A stretch of 64,000 bases of DNA from positions 186,001-250,000 of the forward strand of contig JAGTXO010000013.1 of NCBI GenBank assembly GCA_019448385.1, given 5' to 3'. A program made the position numbers and the translations under genes. Under the pieces are notes generated by a model. The model was not told where the DNA came from and ran no database searches. It saw only the letters and a list, made by a program, of their open reading frames with translations. Positions within the stretch are counted from its first letter, which is position 1. Each line of letters opens with the position of its first letter. Source of the stretch: Diacronema lutheri. Taxonomy: Eukaryota; Haptophyta; Pavlovophyceae; Pavlovales; Pavlovaceae. Below, one piece after another: positions 36,901 to 46,545 of the stretch.

Positions 36901-39900
36901 TGCCGCCGCCGCTGCCGCCCCCGCCCGTCCACCAGCCGCTCAAGCTGTTGATCGGCCAGGCCTTTGAGCGGCAGTCGCTCATCGCGCTGCCGGGCGAGGC
37001 GCAGGAGGTGCAGCTCACGTTCGCGCAGCTCGAGCACGTGCTGCACGCCGCGAACGTGCCGCCGAGCGAGATCGAGCGCGTCATCTCGCGCGCGCCGCCC
37101 GCGCACCACGCGCTGCCCGCCGTCGCGGGCGACAAGCGGCCGGCGGCAGCCGACGGCGCGGCCGGCGCGGCGCCGGGCGGCGGCGGCGACGCCAAGCGGC
37201 CGCGCACCGACGGCGGTGGCGCCCTCGTCAAGGCGGAGGGCAGCGCGTTGCCGTTGCCGCCGCCGCCCTCCGCACCACCGCCCGCACCGGCGCCCCAGGC
37301 CGTGTCGGTCGACGTGGATGCGCTGATGAAGCTGACGGGCGGTGCGTACGGCAGTGCAATCTTCACGGCGCTTCGCCCCTTTGTGCCCGTGCGCCCGCAG
37401 CTCCAGCCCGCGCTGCCGCCGGCGGCGCACGCGCACGCGGCGGCGAGCGCGCCAGCGACGCCCTCGCGCGACCGGCAGCACGCCGTCTCGCCGCTCGGCG
37501 CCGGCCGCGCTCCGCTCCACCCGTACCTGCAGACGCTCGGCAACGGCGGCGTCGCGCTGCCCGGCTCGCAGCGGCTGTCCCCATACGGGCTGCAGTTTCG
37601 TCAGATCGAGCAGTACCTGCTCGCGCGGTACGGCGGCTCGATCTCGGCGGGCCGGATCAACACCGCCATCGGCTCGCACGTCAAGACCGGCCGGCTGCTG
37701 CGAGACAAGCGCTTCTACTCGCTCGGCGGCACGCCGCTCGCCTTCCGCATCCGCACGGCCGCGGACGACGCTGCGGACGCGGCGAGGCTGCCAAAGTCGA
37801 AGAAGAGTCAGCGCATGCTTCACGCCCTCGCCGAGAAGCGCAGCCGCCGCCTCGACCTCGACGGCGCGCGCAAGGCGCATAACGAGCTCGTGCGCCACGC
37901 GCTGCGCGAGTCGGAGCTGCGGTGCATGGCGTTCTTGAAGGGCCACCTCGACATGCTCCGCCCATTCCTGCGCGGCGCCAAGCGCGAGACGCTGCGCAGG
38001 CTCGGCTGCGAGGCGGAGATTTTGGGAGAGGAGGCGGTCGACGCGCTCGACGACGACGACGAGCTCGACGAGGACGAGGACGTCGATGTCGTCGCCGACG
38101 GCGACGACGATGATGACGACGCCGACGCCGAGGTGGACGCAGACGCGGACGCAGACGCAGACGGTGGCGAGGAGAGCGAGGACGAGGCGGCCGACGACGA
38201 TGTGGAGGAGGACGCCGATGAGGCTGACGATGTCGGCCCGCCCGCCAGCCGCGTCACGACGCCGTCGCGCGCCGTGCCAAGCTCGGCCGCAAAGCCGCCG
38301 CAGCCGCAGCCGCAGCCGCAGCCGCAGCCGCAGCCGCAGCCGGCCGCGGTGGCCGCCGCTGCCGGTGCGCGCGCGCCGCCGGCCGCCGCCGTGGCCGCGC
38401 CGGCACCGCCGCGGGCTGTAACGCCGCCGCTCGTCGCAGCTACGCCGCCACCGCCAAGCGTGAGCGCACAGCCGACCGCTCCGCCTGCCTCGCCGACAGC
38501 CGCGCCGACTGCCGCGCCGACGGCCGCGCTCATGGACGTCGATGCGCCGGCGCAGTCGGCGCCACCGGCTGCTGACGGCAGCACCGCGCTCAGCGTGTGC
38601 GCGGGCGCGCCCGCCACCGCCGAGTCCGACCTGGCCACGGCGGTCGCGGCGAGCGCGCTTGGCCTCCCGGCGTCGGCGGAGGAGGCGGCGCAGTGGGCGA
38701 GCGCGTTCGGCCAGGTGCCGGACATGCCGTTGGTCGCGGAGGAGATCGCGGGCTTTAAGTGGTGCAAGTGCGCGCACGCGCGCACGGCAGCTCGCCGCGC
38801 CGCCGCGCCGCCGCGCCGCCGCGCCGCCGCACCGCCGCGCCGCCGCGCCGCCGCGCCGCTGACCGACGCGCGCGCGCGCGCGCCGCACGTCGCGCCGCGC
38901 GGCAGGTGCGACCTGCGCGAGCACCAGCTCGCGGGTGTGAACTGGCTGGTGCAATCGTACCGGCGCGGCCTCAACGTGATCCTTGCCGACGAGATGGGCC
39001 TGGGCAAGACGGTGCAGACGATTACCTACTTGGGCTACCTCAAGTTTGTGTGCGGCGTGCACGGGCCGTCGCTCGTCGTCGCGCCGCTTTCGGTGCTCTC
39101 GTCGTGGGTGGCCGAGTTCGCGCGCTGGTGCCCGGCGATGCGCGTCGTGCGGCTGCACACCGCGGACAACAAGGAGCGCGAGCTGCTGCGCACCGAGATG
39201 CTCTCCGACGTGCGCACCTTTGACGTGGTCCTCACGACGTACGAGATGGCAGCGTCGGCGAGCATGCAGTCGATCATCTGCGGGCGGATGAGCTGGCGCT
39301 ACCTCGTGCTCGACGAGGGCCACCGCATCAAGAACGAGCGGACGATTCAATACGAGCGGCTGCGGCACGTGCGCTGCCAGCGCAAGCTGCTGCTGACGGG
39401 CACGCCGCTGCAGAACAACATGCACGAGCTGTGGGCGCTGATGCACTTTCTGCACCCGCAGCTCTTCGCCAACGCCGACGTCTTCGACTCGGCCTTCGAC
39501 CTCAACCGCCAGACCGTTGACGAGGCCATCCTGCACAAGGCGCGCAGCGCAGCGCCGTGTCGCGCCGTGTCGCGCCGTGTCGCGCTACGCGCGCGCGCAC
39601 GCAGGACGGCGCGCGCCGCGGCCGCCGCGGCCGTGGCGAAGGGGCGCTCACGCGTTCGCACGCGCGCCCTCCGCCCCCGCCCCGCCCCGGCCCGCCGTCC
39701 GCGCGCGCGCAGGTGCACGACCTGCTCGGCACGTTTGTGCTCCGGCGCGTCAAGGCGGACGTGTTGCGCTCGCTGCCCAAGAAGACGGAGGTGCGCCTCT
39801 ACGTGCCCCTCTCCAAGACGCAGCAGCAGCTCAGCAAGCTCCTCCTCCTGCAGGACGGCGAGCTGCTCGACCGCATGCGCTCGCGCCAGCAGGACACGAC

Positions 39901-42015
39901 CGGCGCTGCCGGCGCGGCCGGCCCGTCGGGCGTGGACGGCGCAAAGCCTGCCGTCGTCTCGTCCACGCAGGCGAGCCGCGACTGGAATCGGATGCAGTCG
40001 CTGCTCATGTCGCTGCGCAAGTGCTGCAACCACCCGCACCTCTTCCCCGCGATGCACCGCGTCTCCGAGCGGTGCGCCGCGCCGCAGCGCGCGCCGCGCC
40101 GCGCAACCGCCGCGCGCCGCGCGCCCTCCTCCGCCTGCACGCAGCGCGCCCTCCTCCGCCTGCACGCAGCGCGCCCTCCTCCGCCTGCACGCAGCGCGCC
40201 CTCCTCCGCCTGCACGCAGCGCGCCCTCCTCCGCCTGCACGCCGCGCGCCCTCCTCCGCCTGCACGCAGCGCGCCCTCCTCCGCCTGCACGCCGCGCGCC
40301 CTCCTCCGCCTGCACGCAGCGCGCCCTCCTCCGCCTGCACGCAGTAGCGCGCGGCGCTCACGAGCGGCGCGGAGGTCGCGCGGCGCGTGCAGGCTTGGCG
40401 AGACGCTCGCGACGGCATCGGGCAAGCTCGCAATCCTCGACAGGCTACTGCGCTCTCTCTTTGCGGGTGGCCATCGTGTTGTCCTCTTCTCCTTCTTCAC
40501 GAGCATGCTTGACATTCTCGAGAGCTACTTCACCGAACGGCAGATCCCGTGCGCGCGGCGCGGCGGGCGGGCGGCAGGGGCGTCGCGCGGTGCGAGGCGG
40601 CACGTGCGATGGGGTCGGCAGACGGCCGCGGCGCGGCTCGCGGCAGCGCCCGACGTCGCAGCGCGCCGACGCTCGCTCGCCCGCCGCGCCCGTCGCGCCG
40701 CGCGCGCAGGTACGTTCGCCTCGACGGCTCGACCAATCCGGCACAGCGCTCGCAGAACATCGACCAGTTCAACGAGGCCGACTCTGAGTTGCGCCTCTTC
40801 CTCTGCTCGACGCGCGCAGGTGATCGCGCGCGCGGCCGTCGCCGCGCGCCGCGCCGCATCGCGCGGCGCGGCGCGGCGCACGGCGACGGCGACGGCGCGG
40901 CGCCCGTCGAGCGGCGGCTCGCGTCCGCTGCGGCGATGCGCGCGCATTCAAACGCGGCGATGCGCGCGCTGCCCCGCCGCCGCGCGCAGGCGGCCTCGGG
41001 ATCAACTTGACGTCGGCTGACACGGTCGTGCTCTATGACTCGGATTTTAATCCGCAGGTGGACATCCAAGCGCAGGACCGCGTGCACCGCATCGGGCAGA
41101 CCAAGCCCGTGCGCATCTTCCGCCTCGTCACGCGCGGCACCGTCGAGGAGCGGATCGTCTCGCGCGCCTCGCAGAAGCTCTACCTCGAGCGAATGGTCGT
41201 GGGCGGGCGCGGGGGCGCCGCGCAGACGGAGCGCGAGCGGAAGACGGAGGACACGGCCGACGAGGTCCTTTCGCTCGGCGTCTCGCGCTCGGAGGTGCGC
41301 CGCGCGGCGCGCGACGGCCGCGTGGCAGAGCGCGCGGGCCGCGGCGAGCTGCGCGCCGCGAGCCGCGCCGCGCCGCGCCGCGCCGCGCCCCGCCGCCGCC
41401 GTGCCCGCCGCGCCGCCGCCGCGCCGACGCACGCCGCGGCGCGCCACGACGCACCGCCGTTCGGGCCGCGGCCTCCGTGCGCGCGCTCTGCGCCAGGTGC
41501 TCGCGATGCTCGCCTTCTCGATGTCGGGCGCTCTCGACGGCAGTTCGCTCTCGACGGCTGACGTCACCGACGCGATGATCGACGAGGTGCTCGCGCAGTC
41601 GCACGGCTGCATCGACGAGCAGCAGCTCGAGCAGGTGACGATCGGCGTGGGCGGGATCATGCCGATGGCGGCGGGGGGCGAGCGGCCTGTGCTGCCCGAG
41701 ATCGACGCCGCCGGGCTGCACGCCGGGATCGACCCGGCGGTGCTCGAGGAGCTGCGCGCGTTCAACGAGGAGGAGGACGGCGAGGACGGTGATGCGGACG
41801 CGCGCGCGGCGGCTGCGCTGCTCGAGGAGGAGGAGATGCTTGCCGCGGCGGGCGGTGGCCGCTCCAAGCGCAAGCGCACGTCGCGCTTCATCGAGGTCGA
41901 CGGCTTCATGGTGCTCAAGCTGAACGACTACACGCTCGAGGACGGCGAGCCGTCCGTCTTTGGCACGGAGCTATCGCTCACCAAGCCCAAGCCGCGGCAC
42001 TCGGGCAGGCTCTGA
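28935..42015 (+). CDS. giant ISWI-type SNF2 chromatin remodeller with Agenet/Tudor-like array and AP2 domain
   Basis: Eight exons (28935-35801, 35976-38767, 38906-39539, 39713-40071, 40393-40554, 40710-40819, 40990-41294, 41497-42015) give ~3,915 residues in one frame. Residues ~140-1700 hold about eight Agenet/Tudor-like modules ([45 protein letters not shown], each with a following LRPxWxW). A four-Cys ribbon (CPGCAH ... CLICGTW) is at ~2065 and an AP2 domain ([19 protein letters not shown]) at ~2290. Then come a helical HSA-like block and an acidic run. The motor begins at ~3220: [66 protein letters not shown]. Sequence is closest to ISWI. It slides nucleosomes with ATP; the front half probably reads histone marks or DNA. 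Exon 3-4 intron is GC-AG. Confidence 0.88.
38300..38341 (+). repeat. (CAGCCG)n coding repeat
   Basis: About seven units encoding alternating Pro-Gln in the low-complexity linker between the acidic run and the ATPase of the remodeller. Confidence 0.9.
40119..40344 (+). repeat. nine-copy 25-bp minisatellite resembling repeated 3' splice sites
   Basis: Nine tandem copies of a 25-bp unit (CGCGCCCTCCTCCGCCTGCA plus CGCAG) within the 321-bp intron 40072-40392 of the remodeller. Each unit is a pyrimidine-rich tract; seven of nine end in CAG and two in CCG. The acceptor that keeps the frame is the separate GTGCAG at 40387-40392, downstream of the array. Confidence 0.92.
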
Positions 42016-42134
42016 GCGCGGCGCGCGCGCGCGCCGCGGCCGTGCGGGACGGGTGGCGGCCGGCGGCGTTACGCCGGGGAGGACAGCATCGGGCTCTGAC
42101 GGATCCAAAGACGAAGATTGAGAGCTTCAGCGTG

Positions 42135-42176
42135 ACTGGCAAGTTGTGCGCACTCGTTCACAGTTCACTTGCCAGT
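42135..42176. promoter_or_regulatory. inverted repeat between remodeller and PDI genes
   Basis: ACTGGCAAGT (42135-42144) and ACTTGCCAGT (42167-42176) are perfect 10-bp inverted arms separated by 22 bases. They lie 27 bp before the PDI start codon and 119 bp after the remodeller stop. They could be a dimer-binding operator for the PDI promoter or an RNA hairpin in its leader. CAGTTG-type Myb-like motifs overlap the right arm. Confidence 0.45.
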
Positions 42177-42202
42177 TGACTGACAACAACTGAGTCCCGA
42201 CA

Positions 42203-44164
42203 TTGAGTCAAGCCGCCATGCTCCGCTCGCTCGCAACCGTGCTGCTCGCGGCGGCCGCACCCGCCGCGCGCGCGCGCGCGACGACGCTGCTGAACGCGAG
42301 CTCGTTCGACGGGTTTGTCGGCGGGCACGACGTCACCGTCGTCTTCTTTTTCGTGCCGTGGTGCGGCCATTCGCGCGAGCTGCTCCCGACGTACGAGCGC
42401 GCGGCGGACCAGGTGCGCGCGGCGCTCGAGGCGAGCGAGAGCGCGCGGAGCTGCGGGTTCGCCAAGCTGGACGCGTCGGAGGACGAACAGATCGCGGCGC
42501 GGTACGGTATCGAGGGCTACCCTACGCTCCTTCTCCTGCACACCCCACGGCCATCAGCGCTGGGCGGGGCGGTGGGCGCGCCCGCGCCGCGTGAGTTCCG
42601 CGGCGAGCGCACGACGGCGGCGATCGCCGCGTGGGCGCTCAACCAGCTCGAGCCGCGGCTGCCGGTGGTGCGCAGCGTCGCCGAGGCGCGCGCCCTGCTC
42701 CACGCGCCGCCCGGTGCCGGAGTCGGCGGGCCGGTGGTCGCCGCGGCGATCGCGCTCATCCCGCCCGGCCACGCGCCGGCGCTCCTCTCGGCGGTGCGCC
42801 TCGCGGCGGCGGAGCTCAACTCGATCCCGTGGGTGCACTGCCCGTCGGCCGACGCCGCGGATATTGGCCGCGAGCTCGCGCACGGCGAGGGCGGCGACCC
42901 GCTGGCGCTGCCAGCCCTTGTCGTGCTGCGCGCGGCCGACGGCGGCGCGGCCGTCCTACCGCTCGGGCCATGGGACGGTCCCGAGTCCGGCTGGGAGGTG
43001 CCGCAGTCCGGGGGCTTCGCCGCCCCGCTCTACGCCCAGTCGGGCGCGAGCGGCGATGGCGCCGCCAGCGCCGGCGTGCCGAGCGGCGCGGCGCATCGTT
43101 TGGGCGCTCATTTGGCCGAATGGGCAGATGCACACGCCCTCCCCTTTTTAATGCCCTACACGGCCAGCAGCGCCGAGATGCTCTTTGGCACGCGCGCGGA
43201 CTTTTACGCGCTGCTCATCCACGCGGGGCCCACGCTCACGTCGCCCGTTGGGCAGCGCGCGACGGGCAGCGACGGCGCAGATGCACTCCCCGCCGCCATC
43301 GTGCGCGCGCTGCGCGAGGCCGCGGACGGCGGCCTGCGCGGCAGCTTTGCCTTCGCGACGGTCGCCGCGGCCGACTTCCCTGAGATCGCGGAGTATGTTG
43401 GGCTCATCCCCGCGCCGACGGCAGCTGCCGACGGCGCACCCGGCGCCAGCACCGCCACCGGCGCGCCGGTGGGCTGGCCTGCGCTGCCCGCGCTGGCCGT
43501 GCTACAGCCGTCCATGTCGCTCAAATGGGCGTTCGCGCTTGGCGCTGAGGGCGGCACGGCGGGTGGCGAGGCAGGCGCGACGGCAGGCGGCGCGCCGAGC
43601 GCGGGCATGCGATTGGCCAATCCCGCGCAGCTCAATTCTCTGCTCGCACAAATCCGGCACGGTGCGCTCGCGCCGTCTCTCCGCTCCGCGCCGCCGCTCT
43701 CGCCGCCGCCGCAGCCCGTCGCGGGCCGCGTGACGGAGATCGTCGGCAGCTCCTTCGAGGCGGTGGTGCTGCAGCCGAGCTGGCACGTGCTCGTCTACGT
43801 GTACTCGCCGTGGTGCGGCCACTGTCTCCGCTTCAACGGCACGCTCGGCGAGATCGCCGCCGAGCTGCAGCCGATCGAATCACTCGTCATCGTCGCGCTC
43901 GACGGTACGGCGAACGAGCTGCCCGGCCTGCCGGTCGGTGCGTATCCGTCGCTCTTCCTCTACGCCAAGGGGCGCAAGGACGAGCCCGTCGAGTTCACCG
44001 GCGCGCGCTCGCGCACCGCCGTGACGCACTTTGTGCTTGCCGAGCTGGGCGAGGACGAGAGCGTGCGCCTCGCGCGCTCCGCGGAGGCGGACTGGCGGCA
44101 AACGGACGGCGCGGCGGAGCGGCGCAGCGCGCAGCATGCCGCGCCGTCCAAGGTGGAGCTCTGA
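42203..44164 (+). CDS. ER protein disulfide isomerase-like protein with one altered active site
   Basis: A single-exon protein of 653 residues (or 648 from ATG 42218). A signal peptide is visible: MLRSLATVLLAAAAPAARARA. The first thioredoxin domain (~28-120) has WCGHS, so the resolving Cys is Ser, then FAKLDASEDEQIAARYGIEG and the cis-Pro GYPTLLL. A ~400-residue middle has two degenerate thioredoxin-like folds. The last domain has SPWCGHC at ~535-540 and VGAYPSLFLY. The C-terminus is KVEL, a KDEL variant for ER retrieval. PDI forms and reshuffles disulfides in secretory proteins. The CGHS site can act as a trap or reductant but not a normal dithiol oxidase. The layout is a-b-b'-a', longer than the usual ~500 residues. 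Confidence 0.88.
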   Translation: MSQAAMLRSLATVLLAAAAPAARARATTLLNASSFDGFVGGHDVTVVFFFVPWCGHSRELLPTYERAADQVRAALEASESARSCGFAKLDASEDEQIAARYGIEGYPTLLLLHTPRPSALGGAVGAPAPREFRGERTTAAIAAWALNQLEPRLPVVRSVAEARALLHAPPGAGVGGPVVAAAIALIPPGHAPALLSAVRLAAAELNSIPWVHCPSADAADIGRELAHGEGGDPLALPALVVLRAADGGAAVLPLGPWDGPESGWEVPQSGGFAAPLYAQSGASGDGAASAGVPSGAAHRLGAHLAEWADAHALPFLMPYTASSAEMLFGTRADFYALLIHAGPTLTSPVGQRATGSDGADALPAAIVRALREAADGGLRGSFAFATVAAADFPEIAEYVGLIPAPTAAADGAPGASTATGAPVGWPALPALAVLQPSMSLKWAFALGAEGGTAGGEAGATAGGAPSAGMRLANPAQLNSLLAQIRHGALAPSLRSAPPLSPPPQPVAGRVTEIVGSSFEAVVLQPSWHVLVYVYSPWCGHCLRFNGTLGEIAAELQPIESLVIVALDGTANELPGLPVGAYPSLFLYAKGRKDEPVEFTGARSRTAVTHFVLAELGEDESVRLARSAEADWRQTDGAAERRSAQHAAPSKVEL

Positions 44165-44183
44165 GGGTGTGAGTCAGTCTTAC

Positions 44184-45209
44184 TTATGAGTTGCGCGTGC
44201 TCGTCACTTTGCCGAGCGTCGAAATCGTCTGGAAGGTGTCAACCACGTCCTTGCCAAACTGCGCCGGCTTCTCGCCGGCGTACTTGGCGACGATCGCACG
44301 CAGCTCGGCGTCGCCGAGAAGCAACTCACCGATCGGGTCGCCCTGCGCACCGACTTTGATGAGGCCGCGCAGGTAGGCGCTGCCAAACGGCGCGCCCGAG
44401 CTCGGCACGCCATCCAGCGCCCCCATCCGCACGTCCGCGCCGAGCGCGCCCTTGCCCTGCTGCGGCTCGGCATAGCCCGCGAGCGCGCTCGTCGTCTCGT
44501 CGTCCTCGTCCGCGTTGAACGTCTCGACCTTTGCGGGCTTGGCGACGCGCGCCACTTCGCGGAGCGCGCCGAGCGCGCCGGCAAGCAGCATCAGCTCACG
44601 TGAGCCGAGGCCCGCGCTCGCAAAGGCTGCGCGCAGCTCGTCGGCGGACGCGCCGTCAAAATTGAGGAGCGCCTCGTCGCCGCGGCCACCGCCGCTGCTC
44701 GCGCTGCTCGCGTCGTCGCGGCCAAGCTGGACGAGAACCTTGGGCCCACCAACAATTTCTATCGACTGCCCACCCGCGTACGCCAGCAGGTCCGCGAACG
44801 TGACCTCCGTCTGCTTGACGAGCGAGCGTTGCAGCGAGTCGACCTCCGACAGCGCGCGCGCGAGCGGCGGGCGCGCGCTCACGGCTTGGGCGAAGCGGAC
44901 GCTGCCGTCAAGCCCACCACGCGCACCCGAGCGGCGGTAATCCAGTGCGTCGGCGACGGCCAGCTCGAAAAAGGCCGGGATCAGCGCCGGCTCGGCGCTC
45001 GCGGCGTCGCGCACCGCCTGCTTGAGCCGATTGAGCGTTGCGACCTGCAGCTCGCGGTCGCCATAGCGAGACATGTCGAACGCGACGGTCGCGCGCGCGG
45101 GGAGCGGCAGGAGCGCCGACGTGGACAGCGCGGCGTTCGCGAGCAGCTGCCGACGTCCAATCTGTTGACCTGCAAAGCACGTGAGCGCGATGACGTTCAA
45201 CGCTGCCAT
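44184..45209 (-). CDS. TL29-like thylakoid lumen protein, ascorbate-peroxidase fold without haem ligands
   Basis: A single-exon protein of 341 residues. The leader contains GRRQLLANAALSTSALLPLP ending ARA, a twin-Arg signal with an AxA cleavage site, indicating Tat transport into the thylakoid lumen. The body follows class I haem peroxidases: PALIPAFFELAVADALDY aligns with the distal helix (normally RLAWHDA), GGLDGSVRF with GGANGSIRF, and VTFADLLAYAGGQSIEIVGG with the proximal helix, then GRDD. The distal His is replaced (LAVADA) and the proximal His region reads AYAGGQSIEIVGG without His, as in TL29/APX4, which lacks peroxidase activity. A structural or regulatory lumen role near photosystem II is known for TL29 and inferred here. 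Its neighbour is a light-harvesting gene. Confidence 0.78.
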   Translation of the reverse strand: MAALNVIALTCFAGQQIGRRQLLANAALSTSALLPLPARATVAFDMSRYGDRELQVATLNRLKQAVRDAASAEPALIPAFFELAVADALDYRRSGARGGLDGSVRFAQAVSARPPLARALSEVDSLQRSLVKQTEVTFADLLAYAGGQSIEIVGGPKVLVQLGRDDASSASSGGGRGDEALLNFDGASADELRAAFASAGLGSRELMLLAGALGALREVARVAKPAKVETFNADEDDETTSALAGYAEPQQGKGALGADVRMGALDGVPSSGAPFGSAYLRGLIKVGAQGDPIGELLLGDAELRAIVAKYAGEKPAQFGKDVVDTFQTISTLGKVTSTRNS

Positions 45210-45249
45210 CGTTTCCTTTTGGTTGCTCTGACCGCAATTATTTCGTAGT

Positions 45250-45269
45250 GCCGAGTCGCGCGACTCGGC
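45250..45269. promoter_or_regulatory. 20-bp perfect palindrome
   Basis: GCCGAGTCGCGCGACTCGGC reads the same on both strands, 41 bp upstream of the TL29-like start codon and 130 bp beyond the end of the light-harvesting gene, both minus. It could be a dimeric regulator site in the TL29-like promoter or a cruciform/hairpin in either transcript. Confidence 0.45.
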
Positions 45270-45398
45270 GCTGTGGCGGAATCAAGCCAAGAGCGGTGGC
45301 AGCCGAGGGCGATTCCGGCGACAGGCGACAGCGCGCCGTGACAGTGATGATTTTGGGGCGCGCCGCTTCGTCAAGGACGGCAAAAGGCAACCCATCGC

Positions 45399-46445
45399 TC
45401 AGTTGAACGGCAGGCCGAGCCAGTCGTACGTCTGCTCCGAGATCGACTTGCCCGAGACAAGGCTGCCCGCGAGCATGCCTGCGCGGCGCAATATCGCAGG
45501 CGCGCGCGCCAGCGTGAGCGCAAGCGCAAGATGTGACGCAAAGGCGCACAATTAGTGCACGTGCGACACGCACCGGCAGCGCCGAGCATGGCGAGGCGGC
45601 CGTGCTTGAGCTCCGCAATCGCGTAGTCGAGGTTCAGGCCGCCGGCCGAGAGGCCGAGCGGGTCCCAGCCGAGGTCGCCCGGCGAGCCCGAGCCAGCCGG
45701 CGCCTTGAGGTTGGGCGAGTCCTCGTAGAACGAGTCGGTGATGAGCAGGCTGCTCGAAGTGACGAGCTCGATGAGGAAGATCAGCGCGACGATCTGCGCA
45801 AGGCCGAGGGGCGGCGCCGTCGAAAGCGCCTCGAGCGGGGTCTTCGCCGTCGCGAAGAGCTCCGGGTTGCTCGCCGGGCCCGGCAGGCGGTAGCCCTCCT
45901 ACACAAGGTATGTGCACACAGGCGCAGGGGGGGGGGGGGGGCGGTGGGGAAGGGAGGCGGAAGGTGGTGGGCAGGAAAAGAGGGCGCGCGGGGTCGTTGG
46001 GTGAGCGCAGCCTGCTGATGGGCACGTCGTATCGCGAGCGGCCCGCGCCGCGCTCGGCACGCTGCCGGAGCGAGGCCCCTGTACGCGCCGCAGCCCGCGG
46101 GCGTACGCGCGCGGGCCGCCACGCGCACACCTGCACGAGGAAGCCCGTGGCGGCAAGCATGCCAACGCGACCGTGCTTGATCTCCGCAGCGCGCAGCCAC
46201 TTGATGTCCCAAAGGTTGCTCAGGCCCAGTGGATCGAAGCCGATGTCGCCGAGGAGCGTTCCGTCGAGCTTGGCAGGCTTCGGCGCGAACGGGATCGACG
46301 CCGAGTACTCGACCGGCGAGGCGGTCGCCGTCTTCGACGACTTAACCGCCGCCTTGGCGCCGCCGCGGGCGACGCTGATCTTCGGGCGGCCCGCCATGGC
46401 GTCCGCGCTCGCGAAGAGGAGTGCGGCGAGGAAGACGCGGAACAT
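45399..46445 (-). CDS. chlorophyll a/c light-harvesting protein
   Basis: Three exons (46445-46131, 45898-45574, 45478-45399) join in frame to 239 residues. The leader [19 protein letters not shown] is a signal peptide for the outer membranes of a complex plastid, followed by a basic transit region. The mature protein has [16 protein letters not shown], then helix 1 with the chlorophyll-binding [12 protein letters not shown], helix 2 ([15 protein letters not shown]), then [10 protein letters not shown] and helix 3 with [15 protein letters not shown]. The short C-terminus is DWLGLPFN. The paired ExxHxR motifs and FDPLGL are diagnostic of the LHC family. The sequence type is that of FCP/LHCR-like antenna proteins of algae with red-derived plastids. 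Intron 1 contains a C-rich run; the acceptor of exon 2 is TGTGTAG. Confidence 0.94.
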
Positions 46446-46545
46446 GGTGCGCGAAAGAATTACTAATTATCCGGGTTTCCGGACTATGGCGCCCGGTCCT
46501 GTGAATCTCTGCCCGAAAATTCGCGCACGCGCTTGGCGCTGGCGC

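Noticed and set aside
33981-39536. A 1,851-codon open frame on the minus strand opposite the remodeller
   Set aside because: It is a His/Arg/Ala-rich shadow of the GC-rich plus-strand coding exons, with no domain and no conserved motif.
40119-40344. CRISPR-like array
   Set aside because: Units are contiguous with no spacers, lie inside a spliced intron, and the genome is eukaryotic.
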